A stretch of DNA of 64,000 nucleotides, from the NCBI GenBank assembly GCA_964247055.1, contig OZ176053.1, forward strand, positions 12,524,001 through 12,588,000, given 5' to 3'. The position numbers and the translations under genes were made by a program. Under the pieces are notes generated by a model. The model was not told the DNA's origin. It saw only the letters and a list, made by a program, of their open reading frames with translations, and searched no databases. Source of the stretch: Paragordius varius. Taxonomy: Eukaryota; Nematomorpha. Of the stretch, positions 44,115 through 57,995 are shown one piece after another; position 1 is the first letter of the stretch; each line of letters starts with the position of its first letter.

Positions 44115-44895
44115 CACTGTTTGCAAAAAAGTTCAGATATCCTATAATAATCAGCGAATTCAATCGAAAAAAATTTATTTATTGGCTAGTTTTTAACATA
44201 TTGATAGAAAAATTGGGTAAAAATAAAAAATTAAGGATAATTAAGGACATTTAAAATTATCAAAAGTTTTATTATAAATTATATTTACAATTTGTAATTA
44301 TTTTAAAATTATATAGAGTTCTTTTTTAAAACTCAGATCCGAAAATTGTGTTTTTCATATTTAATACATAAAAATTGTTTACCATATTAAAATAATTTTT
44401 TTAAAATTTTATAGTCACTATTAATATCTTAACACATATTTTATGCAGTAAAAATAATTTATATAAAAATAAAATATAAAAAAATATTGTTTTATTTTTT
44501 CATTTTTTATCATCTGGTTAATGAGTGTATCAAAAATTTAGTGATTATATCGGAATCCTACATCAGCGGGAATTACAAAGTAGATAACTCAATACAATAG
44601 GATTTCAATTAGTGGAATATCAACCAAAAATCTGTACATATCCCAGTAAAAATATTAATTTATGTTAAAACAAACTTATCTGGGATTCGTAAGGATTTTT
44701 GATTGAAATCCTATTTTATTTTAATTTAATATTTTGTGATTCCCGCTCATTGAAGATTTTAAAATAAAAAAAAATACTATATCCGAGATTTATATAAAAA
44801 CCCTAACTATATGTAGGCTAATTATAAATTGAAATATATGATTAATAAATCTAATCAATTTTTTAATTATCCCTAATTACCTTATTTTTATATCC
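44115..44895. mobile_element. Degraded palindromic element FB5
   Basis: The left end CACTGTTTGCAAAAAAG follows TA. It has partial mirrored arms with the FB3/FB4 core (AGTGGAATATCAACCAAAAAT). The right end is lost where repeat R copy B begins. Confidence 0.55.
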
Positions 44896-44897
44896 AA

Positions 44898-45455
44898 CTA
44901 GCGTAAATCTCGGACTTCTGAAGGGGGGGGGGGGGCTATATTAAAAAAGGGATAATAAAATGATCCACATATGTGAATTATTTCGAAACATTATATAATA
45001 GCTATGATCTCATATGAATTTCAAAACGGTGCATTCATACTAATATATTGTTTACTTGGGCGAAAAATAGATTTAAAAAATTATTTTTGTGGACTTTAAA
45101 AAAAATGGCATTTTACGGGGGGAGCGGGTAAAAGAGGGCCCAAATTAAAAAAGCGAGCCGACTATGTTCGGCGCAATCGAAAATAAGTAAACAAAAATCA
45201 TATTGAAATTGAATGGTCCAACACGTTCTCCGGAAAATTGTCTCAAAGACACGATTTTTGTGGACTTCTGTTTTCAAAAAAAACCATTTTTCACACGGGG
45301 TGGGCCCGAACTGGAGGCCTAAAAAAAGGGCGAAGCTATTGTCGGGGCATTCATAAATGATTATATTTTTTCGATATTTGGATTTGAGTGGGTGTACCGG
45401 TTTTCCGGTACCAGATCACAAAGCCAACATTTTCCATTTTTATAAATATATAGAC
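44898..45455 (+). repeat. Unclassified dispersed repeat R, copy B
   Basis: Starts CTAGCGTAAATCTCGGACTT, contains a 14-nt poly-G run (about 44925-44938), and matches copy A over about 550 bp. Confidence 0.7.
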
Positions 45456-46167
45456 ATATTTATTATCCATATATTTGTTAACATCCTATACATCTGATAG
45501 ATAAAAAAATAAATAAAAAAATAAACTAATACGATTTTATTTTTAAAATCAATAAAGTCTGATTGATCATTTAATTGTCTCATTTGAATATTGAGATGGA
45601 CAATTTTATTTAAAAGGAGCATAATATATTTTTGATTTTATAAGCAATTTTGTTATGCGGCACGAAGTTTTAAAATGATTCACATAGTCTCATAAGTTTT
45701 CAGAAATTTGGTTCCAAAGGCATGCTGTATCGATATGAGGGCGCAGTTGTAGGCGGGTAGCCCTCTACCTAGAGGCTAATATATAAATGTATTTAGATAA
45801 AATTTTTGCCTTTATGCCTGGAATCATCATTCATTCCTAATAGTTTATGGAAGAATGGCTTCAAAACTAAATAATAGTTCAATGATAGCGCATATTTTAG
45901 GACGTAAAGGGCCTATTTGACGGCTAATTAAAAGAATCCGCTCGACTAATATTTTTGACTTTTTACGTACTTTAAGCAGCTATTGAACTCATATGGCCTG
46001 ATAGTTTTTCTGAAATTTAGCCCCAAAAGCACGCGATTTCGATATGACGGGTCAGATTTTCGCGGGTAGCTCCTTACTCAGCAGCTATCATCAAAGAAAT
46101 GCTTCACTAAAATTTTTGCCTTTTAACAGGGAATACGTAGAATCCTTATTGAATTTTTACGGTCTCA
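45456..46167. repeat. Two related ~170-bp units between R copies
   Basis: Positions about 45640-45815 and 45955-46125 are similar to each other (both contain TTCAGAAATTTGG or TCTGAAATTTAGC, then a GATATGA core and GCGGGTAGC). They may be further internal parts of a longer R element. Confidence 0.45.
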
Positions 46168-46560
46168 TGGCGAAAAATAGATTCAAAAAATTATCTTTGT
46201 GGACTTTGTTTTTTTAAAAAAATGGCATTTTACGGGGGGAGCGGGTAAAATGAGGGCCTAAATTAAAAAAGCGTGACGACTATGTTCAGCGCAATCGAAA
46301 ATAAATAAACAAAAATCATATTTAAAATTGAATGGTCCAACACGTTCTCCAGAAAATTGTCTCAAAGACACGATTTTTGTGGACGTCTGTTTTCAAAAAA
46401 ACTTGTTTTTCACACGGGGTGGGCCCGAACTGGGGCCTATTTTAAAAAAGGGCGAAGCTATTGTCGAGGCATTATTTATGATTATTTTTCGATGTTTGGA
46501 TTTGAATGGCATTTTCCATTTTTATAATATATATATACATATATATATATATACATGTCC
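46168..46560 (+). repeat. Unclassified dispersed repeat R, copy C (partial)
   Basis: Lacks the first 170 bp or so of the family and begins GGCGAAAAATAGATTCAAAA. It ends in a TA-rich tract like the other copies and lies in direct orientation 1.3 kb after copy B. Confidence 0.65.
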
Positions 46561-47519
46561 TGATACAAATTCTAACCGATCCCAATCCACATTTTATAAA
46601 TCTTTTAATTAACCCTATTAAACATCTAGTTGATAAAGTCAATTTAAATTATAAAACTCCATAGTATTATAGTATATTGTAGATGGGATGTATAATTGTA
46701 ATTATCATATTGTAATGCTGGGTAAATTGTTTTTTGAATCTAAATTAATATTCTATAACCACAGGCGATTTTAATCTTTTTATATATTTTTTCATAGCAA
46801 TAAGTGTCATCGAGTATAATCTTTAAATTTTAATTTTCATCTAACAGCATGACTAGATTTTTATACTTTAATATCTTTTTACAATGTTTGTTTATATACC
46901 AAATTTTACTTACAGTAGCATGTAAAATATGGTTAATAAATGGATAAAAAAATATATAAAACCGTATTAAACCTGTGTTGTATGCCACTATTTTTTATAT
47001 GTTACTGGAATTTTTTAATGATATATCTCAACAATTCTAACATTATTATTACTAATATATGGATGTACATGAATGGCCCCTCTTTCTATCTTCTCTCCCT
47101 CTTTCTCTTTTATTTTTAATAAAAAACTCAACAATATAAAATGAATACAAGCAAGCAAATAAGCAGCAAAAAACAGAATTGTTTACTATTTTTTCTGATA
47201 GATATTCTCCTATCCCATGTCCACTTTATTATACTTCATTATACTGCGTAATTTATTCATAAATTCGAGTCAAACTCAACATGATAATATCAATAATATA
47301 AAATATACGTATTAAAAATTTTAACCCTCTATTTTTACCTATATATATTTATATTTCTACACTTAATTTATTACACGAATTATATTGAAAAAATGGATAT
47401 TTATCAGCATAATCAAGATATATTTAGTAATATAGCAACTTAGTATACTTCACCTTACATTATTGAATAAACGATTCAAGCCAGATATGTTTTCTAGACT
47501 TTTCTTTGAATTGGAATAA
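46561..47519. other. Upstream region of the semaphorin gene
   Basis: AT-rich with no coding region recognised; presumably holds the promoter and leader. Confidence 0.35.
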
Positions 47520-50500
47520 ATGCCAAATTGGCGATTTAATAATTCAATAGTCGTTATGTCACAATTTATCAAATGTTATCTCACCCTTTATTCCCTCATC
47601 ATCTCAACCATACATTGCTCAAACATTCTGGATATAGGTAATACAATGAACCCAAAAATTAACCTTTATTTTTGTAAATTATATATATATTTATGCAAAT
47701 TTTGATATTACTATCAAATAATATTTGGATGAAAGATGTAACTATTTAAATTTTATAATATCTAATAAATACAACGGTTTTTTTCATACCTACCTGCAGA
47801 CTTATTACCCATTTTAATATTTCCAACTCTATAATGTGTTTAAACAATGGCGAAAACATTTTAGTTGTGCTTATAAGACACGATAACTGATTAGTTAAAC
47901 TTAATATTGCAAATATACGGGCTTATTGGAGTGCTAAAAAATTTATTCAGATTTAAACGACAAACATTCAATAGCATTTCAAAAAAATACAATTATAAAT
48001 TTATCAAATTTATTAAATAGTAAAATTCATAATCATTTTTTTGTTTTCAACTGTTGTAGTATCGTAGGAAAGCTTTTTCATAATACAACTTCATTTCAAA
48101 TCATTGCCGCAGTTTTTATGTATGTGTAATTCATTGGTAATGAACAAAAATTTCCAGGGAACATTAAAATATATTTATGGCCCGCGGACCATATAATACC
48201 GTCAAAAATAGTATAGCTGCCCTTTAAAAAATATATCAAATTATTGAGTAAAGGCCCGGCCGCGGTTTGAGTACCAATGTATCTGATCAATTAAAAATAC
48301 GAATTGACTTTAAGCTGATATTTTTAACGTAACCCTAATTGTGCCCAAGTGAATTCTTTACTTGTGTTAAATAGAGCTTAAAAACGGCTTCCTAGTTGTA
48401 TATTTATTTAATTATTCCAAATTATAAAAGCTAAGGCCGCAAGAAATTATGGACAAAAATAATTTTGTTTTTTTGTTAATAAAAGTTGTAAATATTACAT
48501 GGATTCTAACTATTTAACTAAAAATGTAAAACTTTACACCATAAATATGCGCAAAGAATATTAAATTTGCTTGTTAGTGTACCGCCGACCAAAACTACAC
48601 CTTTTAAACAATAACAGGTATTATGCACATGTAAATGATAGTTGATCATTTATTTAACCAACTTGACCTGCGATATACATGGTGTTCGGTATTTTGTTTT
48701 CTTTTTTGTTTGATTCGTTTTGCGGTTCAAAACATTTTTGTAACACTTTGTTGTGAGAATACCGAAACTATTTGCACTCTTCTGTTTATATACATAAGTG
48801 GAATTATAAGAAGTTTGCGCAAAGATATTTAGTTGATTGGTGTTAAATGCATACACATTTTTACATACCGATCTTATTGATCTTTCAGCATTTGTGTGCT
48901 ATATAAATAGAATATATATATTTCTAAATTCAATATACGTCAATACATGATTTAATCTATGAAACCGTTAAAAAAATCATATTTATATGTATTTAACATT
49001 AGAAAAATTTTCCACATCGTTTTTGGGTTACCAATCGGCCTCAAACATTACCGGCAATTCAAAAGCTTACCCGCAACATTTTAAGTTTTTGTATGAGGAC
49101 CCTGGCCATCGCTATCACTTGTTTGGAGCCAGGTAGCTTATTTATAGAAAATAAATAAATTATCGAAAAAGTTTTAAACCGTGCCTTTTTAACAATTAAT
49201 AAACACACAGTGAGTTTTAATTTTAATAATACTTTCCATAAAAATATTTTTTCACTATATTATAAGTTTAGCCTTGTATTGGTCAATGGCTTCTTTCATA
49301 TGCATATATATTTATAAATATATAATAAACGGTTGGTTTTTTATTTTTTAGAAATTATCTTTACAACATTTCCATACAAGAAGATGGCACTGTTCATGAA
49401 AATCAGGTTGGTTTAATTTTATATTTTTGTGAATTCAACGTATCCTTGAGTGCAATGAAATTTAACTTTTTTTATTCAAGAGAAGGAAATTATACTTGAA
49501 ATTTAAAATGAAAGCAATTGATAATTTAAATTTACAGAAAAATGAAATATTAATAATGCATTATACTTTTGAAATCTTGAAACAATCACATTTCAATTTT
49601 TTTCTCCTAAACTTGAGCAAATAGAAGGCCATCATAACAAACAATAGAAATTGAATTTGCATTTTTTGCTCTGTTTATACTACTTTGTTTATACTCTACA
49701 AGATCTCACTCTATTCTATTGTCTTTTTTGATTAGTATAGAGTACTTTCTTTCTGCGTGCGTATTAAACAAATATTGTATTCATATTACTATTGTGGTAT
49801 ATCTATTCGTTTCTAATGTACATATTGTTTTACACCTCTTTGAGAAAATGTAAGGTAAATTCTCAAACTTTTTTTTTCATTTGTCTTCTATTCTATACCT
49901 TTTCTCAATAGCAGTTCTCAACGCTTTAATATTCGTGTGTGAGAAAGCTTTTGTTCTTCTTATAAATTTTTAATTTCAAAAAAATATAATTGCATTATGC
50001 ATTAACAAGTGGCTATTTTCTTAGAAAACTTTGTTACATATATTTTGTTTCAAATTGCAATGTTTAATGTTTATATCCACACAATGAATTTGATAATTAG
50101 ATAAATACCGCCAGAAACAAAGGTTTTAAGGTAATGTAAAAATCTAGCTCTCAACAAATTCTTACAATGTACATTCAAAAAATATTATATTTTACTTGAG
50201 ATAATTCTGGGTAAAATAAAAAATTTTTTAATTTTACAAATTATAAAATGAGAGTATTCGCATACTCTATCTACTGAGCAAAACAGATAAATATTTAGAT
50301 TTTTTTAGATTTCTTAAATATTTACCAATACTGCATCTTTTTGAATACCTTTAATACCCTCAAAAATTATAAATATGTAAACGTATTATTCATCATATTT
50401 AATTTTAGTAAAAAAATTTTAAAAAATGACTAAAAAACAGTAAATTTTGAACTGCCCTTCGGGCCTCTATCTTCTTTTTCCTTACCGTAAAATTAGATTT

Positions 50501-53500
50501 ATAATTATCATTATTTTTGAAATGTCATAATCTGCCAAAATGAATTTAAACGAGACGAATTTCTTAAAAATTTTCATCCGAAAAAAACCTATTAATTTCA
50601 TATAAACAATTTGAATGAAGCATTCTATAATATTACAGTTGTTTTTTGGTTTTGCTTTATATATATTATTTTGCATGTGGTCAGTGTCGTAAAATCAATA
50701 AATGTCACCAACCAAAATTATGCACAAAATGAAATCATTTAGAGAATTATAGGTTTTCATCTTTCTAAAATGCAGAGTTTTTTGATTTCACTTGTTAAGT
50801 TTGGCTATTTCCATCTTGTAGAAATATATTTTAGACACTGTATAAATAATCTATTATGACACAAAGAAAATTGCCTTAAAACCCCGATAAAAAACTATAT
50901 TAACCCATGTTTTTTTTGACAAAAATTAGCATTTGTTTTGGGAGACTCCGGCAGATAAAATCAAGGCTTGCAGTATGTATTATACCCTGGAAGATTGTCA
51001 AAATTACATCCTCCTCTTTGCCGTTTTGAAGGAAACGAATCTTGTTTTGGTTTGTGGAACGTATGCTTTTGAACCAACTTGCAGAAAATATCGTTATAAT
51101 CAAGTAATAATTTTTGGGTTGTTTTAAAGTATAATTGATTATTCATTTTTTTTATTTGGTGTTTTTTATTTATCTGAGAATTAATTATACACTTCCTGCA
51201 ATAAGTTAATTTGTAGAGTTATCCTGTATTTTTGTGTTAACACACTTCAAATGATATGCAAGATATATTTGAATATCATTAAATTATTAATAGGGGAGGG
51301 GTGGGTTTCAACACAGATCTTTATTAACGTTAAAGGGTGAATGGACTTCATTAACTGTATTTACCAATCGGAAACTAATTTTCTGTACAAATATTTTTTT
51401 AATAAACTGCATACTGAAAAACATAAAAACTGTCTCATTTTAAGACTTTATGCATATTTTACCATTTATATAAGCGCCCTGACGAAAATGGTCATTGGTA
51501 TTCAATGGTAGAACAATTTGATGGACTAGGTTATATCCCTCACATACCCCAACAGAATAGCACTTATACGGCTGTGGGTAATAACACAAAAATTTATACG
51601 TAAATTTAAACACATACAGTATGATTAAGAACAATGCCAGTTTATATATATATTCAAGCATATTACAACCAGCAATAGAATTGTTATGCAAAAAAATCTA
51701 AAAATAAATTCGATTGTGCACCAACTTTTACCATAAATGCTAAATTTGCACTATTCAATAAATTAACATTTTTAATAGTTTTTGTTAATCATATTATACT
51801 ATACATGTCTATTTTGCACAGATGGTGAAATATATTCAGGAACGTTTGTGGATGTGTGGAGTGATATGCCCATCATTTATAGACCAAAAGTGCGTACTGT
51901 TCATCAATACCCTCCGGCTTTGTTTAGACCACAATTTATACACAGTTTTCGGCATAAAGATCACATTTATTTTTTGTTCAATGAATGGATCCTAAGTCCC
52001 AAAGATCGGGATAAATGTATGCTCAAAATGACTTTTTTTTGTTCTTGCGAAAAATTGTTTTTAAAACATTTTTTTTGCAACTTTAAATGACATTGCTTAT
52101 TTTATAGATCATCGCGTTACATTGTACCATTTGGATGAGGATGGAGATACCCTTTACACGCCTCAACGAATACAAACTATTATAGCCCGTGTATGTATAA
52201 ATGATAAGGGTTACTTGGATCTTTTGTATGATAATCCACTCATCTGGAGGACTTACCTAAAAACTAGACTTATTTGTCACGTTTCTTCGGATGGTATGTA
52301 TATCTGCAATTCATTATCGGTTTTTAACCATATATATTGTAATAAAATAATTACACAATATGTTATGTGTAGGAAACAATTTAGTCCCTTCAAATGTTAC
52401 ATTTAACCATGGTGACCGGAAAGAAAGTGCGAACTCAAATGCCGATGAATATGAACGCAAAAAAATTAAAGGTAATTTTTTTCTTTTCCTCCAATTGAAT
52501 TTTGATTTTAAGCAAATTTTTTTTTCTCTTGTTTAGAAGCGTACGCCAAAAATTACATTTATCCATCACAAGTTAAACGAGTCTATCCATACTACGCGGC
52601 TCAAACAGCCCATCAATATGGAAATTATTATAGCGATGTAAAACCCCATGTTACAGCTCACCATGACCTGTCACGCGAAGGCATCCGAATTTTAGACAAA
52701 AAGCGGTAATACCCTTAATCCGCTTTTAATAAGTTGTAACCATTTTTAATTAATTTTTACCCTATCCAACAGAAATTTTGCTAAATCCAAATCTGAGCAC
52801 TCCCAGGAAAAAGATGACCCAAAAGATCGCAAAGATATTTTGCTTTTAGAGTATAACACTTTGACGGCGGCAACGAAACCCATGTCACTTTCCGACAATG
52901 AGGATAATGATGAAATTTTTTATGCTTCGTTTGTCGATAATTTGGTAAATGGCCAAGATGAATCTCGTCAAATTAACTCGGCTATTTGTGCTTTCAGTAT
53001 GATTGATGTGGAAAAGGTTTATAGATATAAAATCTTTTTTACATATTTTTACGTTTTGTATCAATTGTATGTGATATCATATATAATTTTCTCCTATATA
53101 TTTTAGGCTTTTGACCAAGGCATAACGGAATTGGATGCCAGTGTGCGTCCTACAAACAGCGCTCAACAAAAACACGAAGAAAAGAAATCTCGACTGGGGG
53201 AATGTGCTTACGATTTAGTCATACCTCGAGAGGCTGAAGCCATTCAAAGAAATCCGACCATTGCTTTTAGCGTTAAAGGACAGCCAATAAATATTTGGGC
53301 CGGTGGTCGAGAGTCCCTAGCAACCAGCTTGTTAGCTGTCCCACTCGATACCACAAAAACTCAAGAAATTTCAACTCCAAAAAAATTATCACAAGATCTC
53401 ATTTACTTTGGAACTCAGGATGGAGTGTTACATACGCTTGAAGTTATGCGAACCCGCTCAAAGTCACCCGTTTCAGATCGCAGAGAAAAAGTTTTTACAC

Positions 53501-55525
53501 ACTTTGTTTATGCAAATCCTTTGGCTAAATTTTATGTGGGTGATCACGATCACTTAACTGGCATACATAATTTACCTTCGTATCGAAAGAATATTTTTAC
53601 CCTACTACTTACAGCAAAAGCCGAAGGGAATCGCGATCGAGTTATCCGATTGCGACATTCGCTCCCACAATTATACTACAATGTTAGAGGCCCCGATCGA
53701 AAAAGCATAATGACTGTTAAACGTTACCATGACAACAATCCTTCCAGTTCATATTCATTTTGTGGGCGTTTCACAACGTGTGATTCTTGTATCAGCAGTA
53801 ACAGCAATAGAAAATGTGATTGGGATATGAGAGAACATATTTGTGTAAATTCTACATCGCCAAGCAGGGCGAGGTGCTCTTCGTCACGGCGGGCAAATGT
53901 CGACACCATTTTCACAAATAAAATTGTGTACAACGCATATGAAAACGCTCAAATACCCCCCACTCCATATGTCAATGGTGAACATAATAATCCCAACAAC
54001 AATTTTGTGATTGAATATCAAAACGGATCAACACATACCGATTATATGGCACCAGTTCCTTATGATATAAATCCGATCCTTCAATCTTTTTGTCAACCGC
54101 CTCCCAATTCACAACAGATTCGAGGAAGTGAAGATAATCAAATGTATTACACAAATGGCAAAGCTGGAAGCGGTAATACCAGCACTAAAAATTTTAACAC
54201 GCTTGAATATCAATTGGCATTAACGGGTGTCCTTACTGGTGTTGTATGTTTAGTGATTGGACTCCTCTTGGGATACAAATTGCATGCAAAACTCCTCACG
54301 AAAAAGAATGAAGATAAGTTTGGTCGGCCAGGGGACAATCTTATGCTTATGAACTCGCTACACAGACATCAAATAAATGGGGCGGCAATACCTCCTAACG
54401 GACCCTTTGGAACGCTTAAACCATACGATTATTATTTTACAGGTTCTGGAGCGACGCTTAAGAAACCGGACAATGATGAGATACGACGTGGTATGCAAAA
54501 CTATTCCAATAACCTTTATGGTATGGGCTTGGATTCGGACAAAAAAACGAATTTCATGGCACATTGGTTTCCGTCTCGTCTATTCTCCTACCTTGCCAGG
54601 GGTGGGCCGAACGGAGCAAATGCTAACATTTACAATAATGGTTCATCAGCATACAGTCCGAACACTAAATCATCTGATTCTTTCATTTGCCAACAACAAG
54701 ATCGAATTGGCGTTCCCGACAACAATAACAACCTCATGATGGGATTAGTGAACAAAGACAATGGTGGAGGCCTAGGAACTGCCACACTAACTCCAAATTT
54801 AGCAGCCACTCTAAATATGTATCAACGAGCCAGCTCGCCTCCCAAAGTAAATGCCACGCCCCGAACCCTAGCTAAACAACCTAAAACAGGTGTTGTCCCG
54901 CCTCCTCTTTTGAATCATAATAATTATCAACAGACGCCCTTACCTCCGGCACCATCGGTCCCTTTGCCATTGACTCCCACGTATTTCATTCACACAGGCA
55001 ATAACAATAGCTTAAACCAATCACTGCCACATCCTCAAACTACACACATTTACGGCAATCCCGAAGACCAAAGATGCAATACAACCATGCTATATCCTGT
55101 CGACTCGAATGTCATGATGGTAAGTTAATTCTCATTGTTGTAAATGTCAGTCTAAATGTTTTTATAATTAACGTATTTCACTAAAGAATCCATTTTATCG
55201 CTGTTTGTTTATTTAGCAATCAATGATGGATAATTCGAATGGCAACAACACTTTGCACAAATTGTATGGTCCCCAGAGGAATGATAATATGAACCATTTA
55301 ATGCAGGGTCAAACATTTGTCTACTCTTCCCAACCTCCTCATGCAAACCATTCAAGCATTTATAATGTTAATCCTTTAGCTGGAACTTACAATAGTCATA
55401 ATGCATCTATCATATCTGGTGGTGCAGATCAGATATCGATATCAAACAACTCTCAAATTCATTTAATTGGCCCGAATAAGACAGAATCCGGTGAAGGACA
55501 TCCTCACAAAAAAGTTTACATTTGA
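47520..55525 (+). CDS. Sema1a: Transmembrane semaphorin (class 1/6-like)
   Basis: An axon-guidance ligand of plexins. Twelve exons: 47520-47637, 49003-49132, 49352-49406, 50930-51103, 51475-51577, 51822-52016, 52108-52293, 52373-52471, 52537-52705, 52773-53016, 53107-55119 and 55217-55525. They sum to 3795 nt (1264 aa). Signal peptide residues lie about 15-33 (FIKCYLTLYSLIISTIHCSN). The sema propeller shows LFGARNYLYNIS, CQNYILLF, LVCGTYAFEPTCRKY, NSTYTAVDGEIYSGTF, IIARVCINDKGY and INSAICAFSMIDVEK. A PSI domain (CGRFTTCDSCISS, near residue 708) follows directly, then a membrane span near residues 861-882 (LTGVLTGVVCLVIGLLLGY). No Ig domain is seen. The cytoplasmic tail of about 380 residues is rich in Asn and Pro (PPLLNHNNYQQTPLPPAPSV). 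AATAAA lies at 55695-55700. The gene symbol is a class guess. Confidence 0.92.
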
Positions 55526-57047
55526 AAACAAGATACCGCGGATATGTGATAAAAATTTGGTGTCCCACTAAATGATTGATTGATTGATTTTTTATGGCCA
55601 TTCTATGTCGTGATAAATATCAATATGGTCCTAAGTTGTTTGCGCCATAAATTTACCCGAACCAATTTTCGTTGATTTAGAAAATCCATAAAACAATAAA
55701 ATTATGTATTCATATGAGAATTTTTAATATCCAATATCATATAAATTTTATTATTTAATTTATTAATCTATAAATCAAGGAATCGAAATATTATTGCCCA
55801 TTCTTGAATTAGTAAACAAAAACATACATGAGACACATTAGTAAATACTTATAATGTTAATATATTGTTATTGTACATAAACCTCAAAATCTGAATCTGA
55901 TATTTTTATGTATTGTTTAATTAACTTCGCATGCATTTAAAAACATACTTTAATTAATATATTTGTAGTGTATATATAAATAATCATGATGAGATCCAAT
56001 AAATTTATTTTTATATATCTTTGGCCGAAGGTTGAAAACGGATTCGATGTATTTAAGATATGTGGAAATAATTGTTTTGTTTTTAAGTAATAAAATGCCA
56101 AAACCAAACATACATCCTGCTTAATTATTAATAAAATTTATGTAAAATTAGGCTATAAATTTCCAAATTTTAAAACACAACCATTTTAGGATTAATGCGG
56201 CTCAATCAATAATATTCAATAATTTTATCGATTGGGACCGTGAAAATAAGCATATCATTTGATTAGATATTAGAATTGCTTTTAGTCACAACATGCATAT
56301 TTGTGCGGGCCAGATGGCAATACAGTAGCGTATGGGTAAAAAACAACAATGGTTAAAATTAAACATTTTTTAAATCTTATAGTATTAACCTTAAACAAAT
56401 ATTTTATACCATACGCTACTATATCATCAATTGCCCAACAATAATAGGAATTGGCCAACATATATGTACACCTTGTATATAAAAAAAACACTTTAAATAA
56501 ATTTGTAAATTTTTTTTGGCGAAAATTCCAACATGATATTTAACCATTTTTTATTAGAAAGAATTTAGATTAGAATTGGGCAAACCTCTCTTTTATTAAG
56601 TTTTAATCAAATTGAGTTAGCCTATTTGTTCCTGAAATAGCTTATCAGATTGTTTTCCACAAGGCCAACTCGCTTATATATAATTAAAGAGATGGCAAAA
56701 TTCAACAAGCCGGTAGAAGATATATGTCCGCAAACTTAGTCTATACTGATTTTGAACTCAAACCATTTCCGCACTTAAATTCAGTCATATAAGTTGGTTG
56801 ATAATAATTAAAGTAATAGTATTTTTGTGATATTAAAAATAATTTTTTAAGTGTCATATTTCCTTTTATTTATGTAAAGGTATATGTAATTTTATCTCAA
56901 TTTCAATAATTTTATGGAAAATGTGTTTTTTGTGTTGGCTAACACATTTTTTTATGTGAACACAAACATGTTGGCCTTTTATTCACTCAAACATGCAAAA
57001 ACAACACCTTTATTTTTCGGTATTTAATTACAAAATAATTAAATGAC
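55526..57047. other. Semaphorin 3' UTR and intergenic spacer
   Basis: A poly(A) signal lies at 55695-55700. No further coding region was recognised. Confidence 0.45.
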
Positions 57048-57059
57048 TATATATAAATA
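57048..57059 (+). promoter_or_regulatory. TATA box of the IGFBP-domain gene
   Basis: TATATATAAATA about 40 nt upstream of the ATG at 57098, at a distance compatible with a short leader. Confidence 0.45.
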
Positions 57060-57097
57060 CTTGGCTAAAATTACGCATTATTCCATTTTGTGGAATT

Positions 57098-57873
57098 ATG
57101 AATTTTCCAAAATATATATTGATTGCCATCCTCCATTTGGCTATGGTATATTCGCTGTCCGCTGAAATCAGGTATAATATATTTTACTTTTATTGGAAAA
57201 TTAGTTAATACTGAAGTTCTCACTAGTTCTGAAAAGTGCGATATTTTCTAATCTGTAAATTTTGACAAATATAGCTGTAATTTATACAAATTTAAGCCAA
57301 AAATTGGACCTATAAAAATTTAGAAGATGAAGCCATTTGGCTTAATAAATGCCGGTTCTCAAAATTCCATCAATAAGCCTTGAATGCAGTCAGACTTAAT
57401 ATGTTTTATAAATCTTGAATTGGGGAAAAATACAAAACCCCTTTGTATGATGATATATTTTTGGTACTAATTTTGTTACAGCATTTAAGCCAATTTATAA
57501 AATATATATTATAGTTCAAATGTTTGGGAGCCGTCATGCGAATGTGAAGAGAATTGGGATCCTAATTTATGCTGTCCTGAACTTGAGCTGTGTCGCAATG
57601 TGACCCATTTCTGCCTTCCACCCAAAAGATGTGTTTCGGGTCGCGTTTTCGATCGTTGCCAATGTTGCGAAGTTTGTGGAAAGGTTAAAAATTTACTACA
57701 TGTTTAAGTTTGTTTAAACTATTTTTACAATAATTTTGCATTTTTAGAACCTTGATGAGAAATGTGAAGGTCAAGAAAAATGGCATGGATATTGCGGGAA
57801 AGGACTCTATTGCTCCCATGATGAAAATGATAGACATGGTGTTTCCCCCGGAGTTTGTCTCAAAAATCCATAA
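57098..57873 (+). CDS. Secreted single IGFBP-domain protein
   Basis: Three exons (57098-57171, 57515-57683, 57748-57873) sum to 369 nt (122 aa). Residues 1-22 are a signal peptide (MNFPKYILIAILHLAMVYSL). The mature protein has about 16 cysteines in the IGFBP N-terminal pattern: CECEENWDPNLCCPELELC, then VSGRVFDRCQCCEVCGK, then GKGLYC and SPGVC. The CQCCxVCGK block and the closing GxYC...PGVC are typical of single-insulin-like-growth-factor-binding-domain proteins of invertebrates, small haemolymph proteins tied to growth or immunity. Whether it binds insulin-like peptides is unknown. The gene is convergent with POMK; the stop codons are 122 bp apart and share a palindromic poly(A) signal. Confidence 0.85.
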
Positions 57874-57913
57874 ATAATGTGTGTACATAGCATCATACAT
57901 ACATAATTGATAA

Positions 57914-57929
57914 AATAAATTAATTTATT
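57914..57929. terminator. Palindromic bidirectional poly(A) signal
   Basis: AATAAATTAATTTATT is a perfect 16-bp palindrome giving AATAAA on both strands. It lies 41 nt after the IGFBP-domain gene stop and about 67 nt after the POMK stop on the other strand. Confidence 0.6.
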
Positions 57930-57995
57930 TGAAAGCACCACAATGAAATATAGGTATGATATATAAGTATATATAGTCGCGTAAATCGTTTTAAT

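Noticed and set aside
48635-48832. Hydrophobic 65-residue frame considered as semaphorin exon 1
   Set aside because: No donor gives the right phase to exon 2, whereas 47520-47637 provides a signal peptide and a phase-matched donor.
53724-54739. Several frames antisense or offset to the large semaphorin exon
   Set aside because: Shadows of the conserved plus-strand frame.
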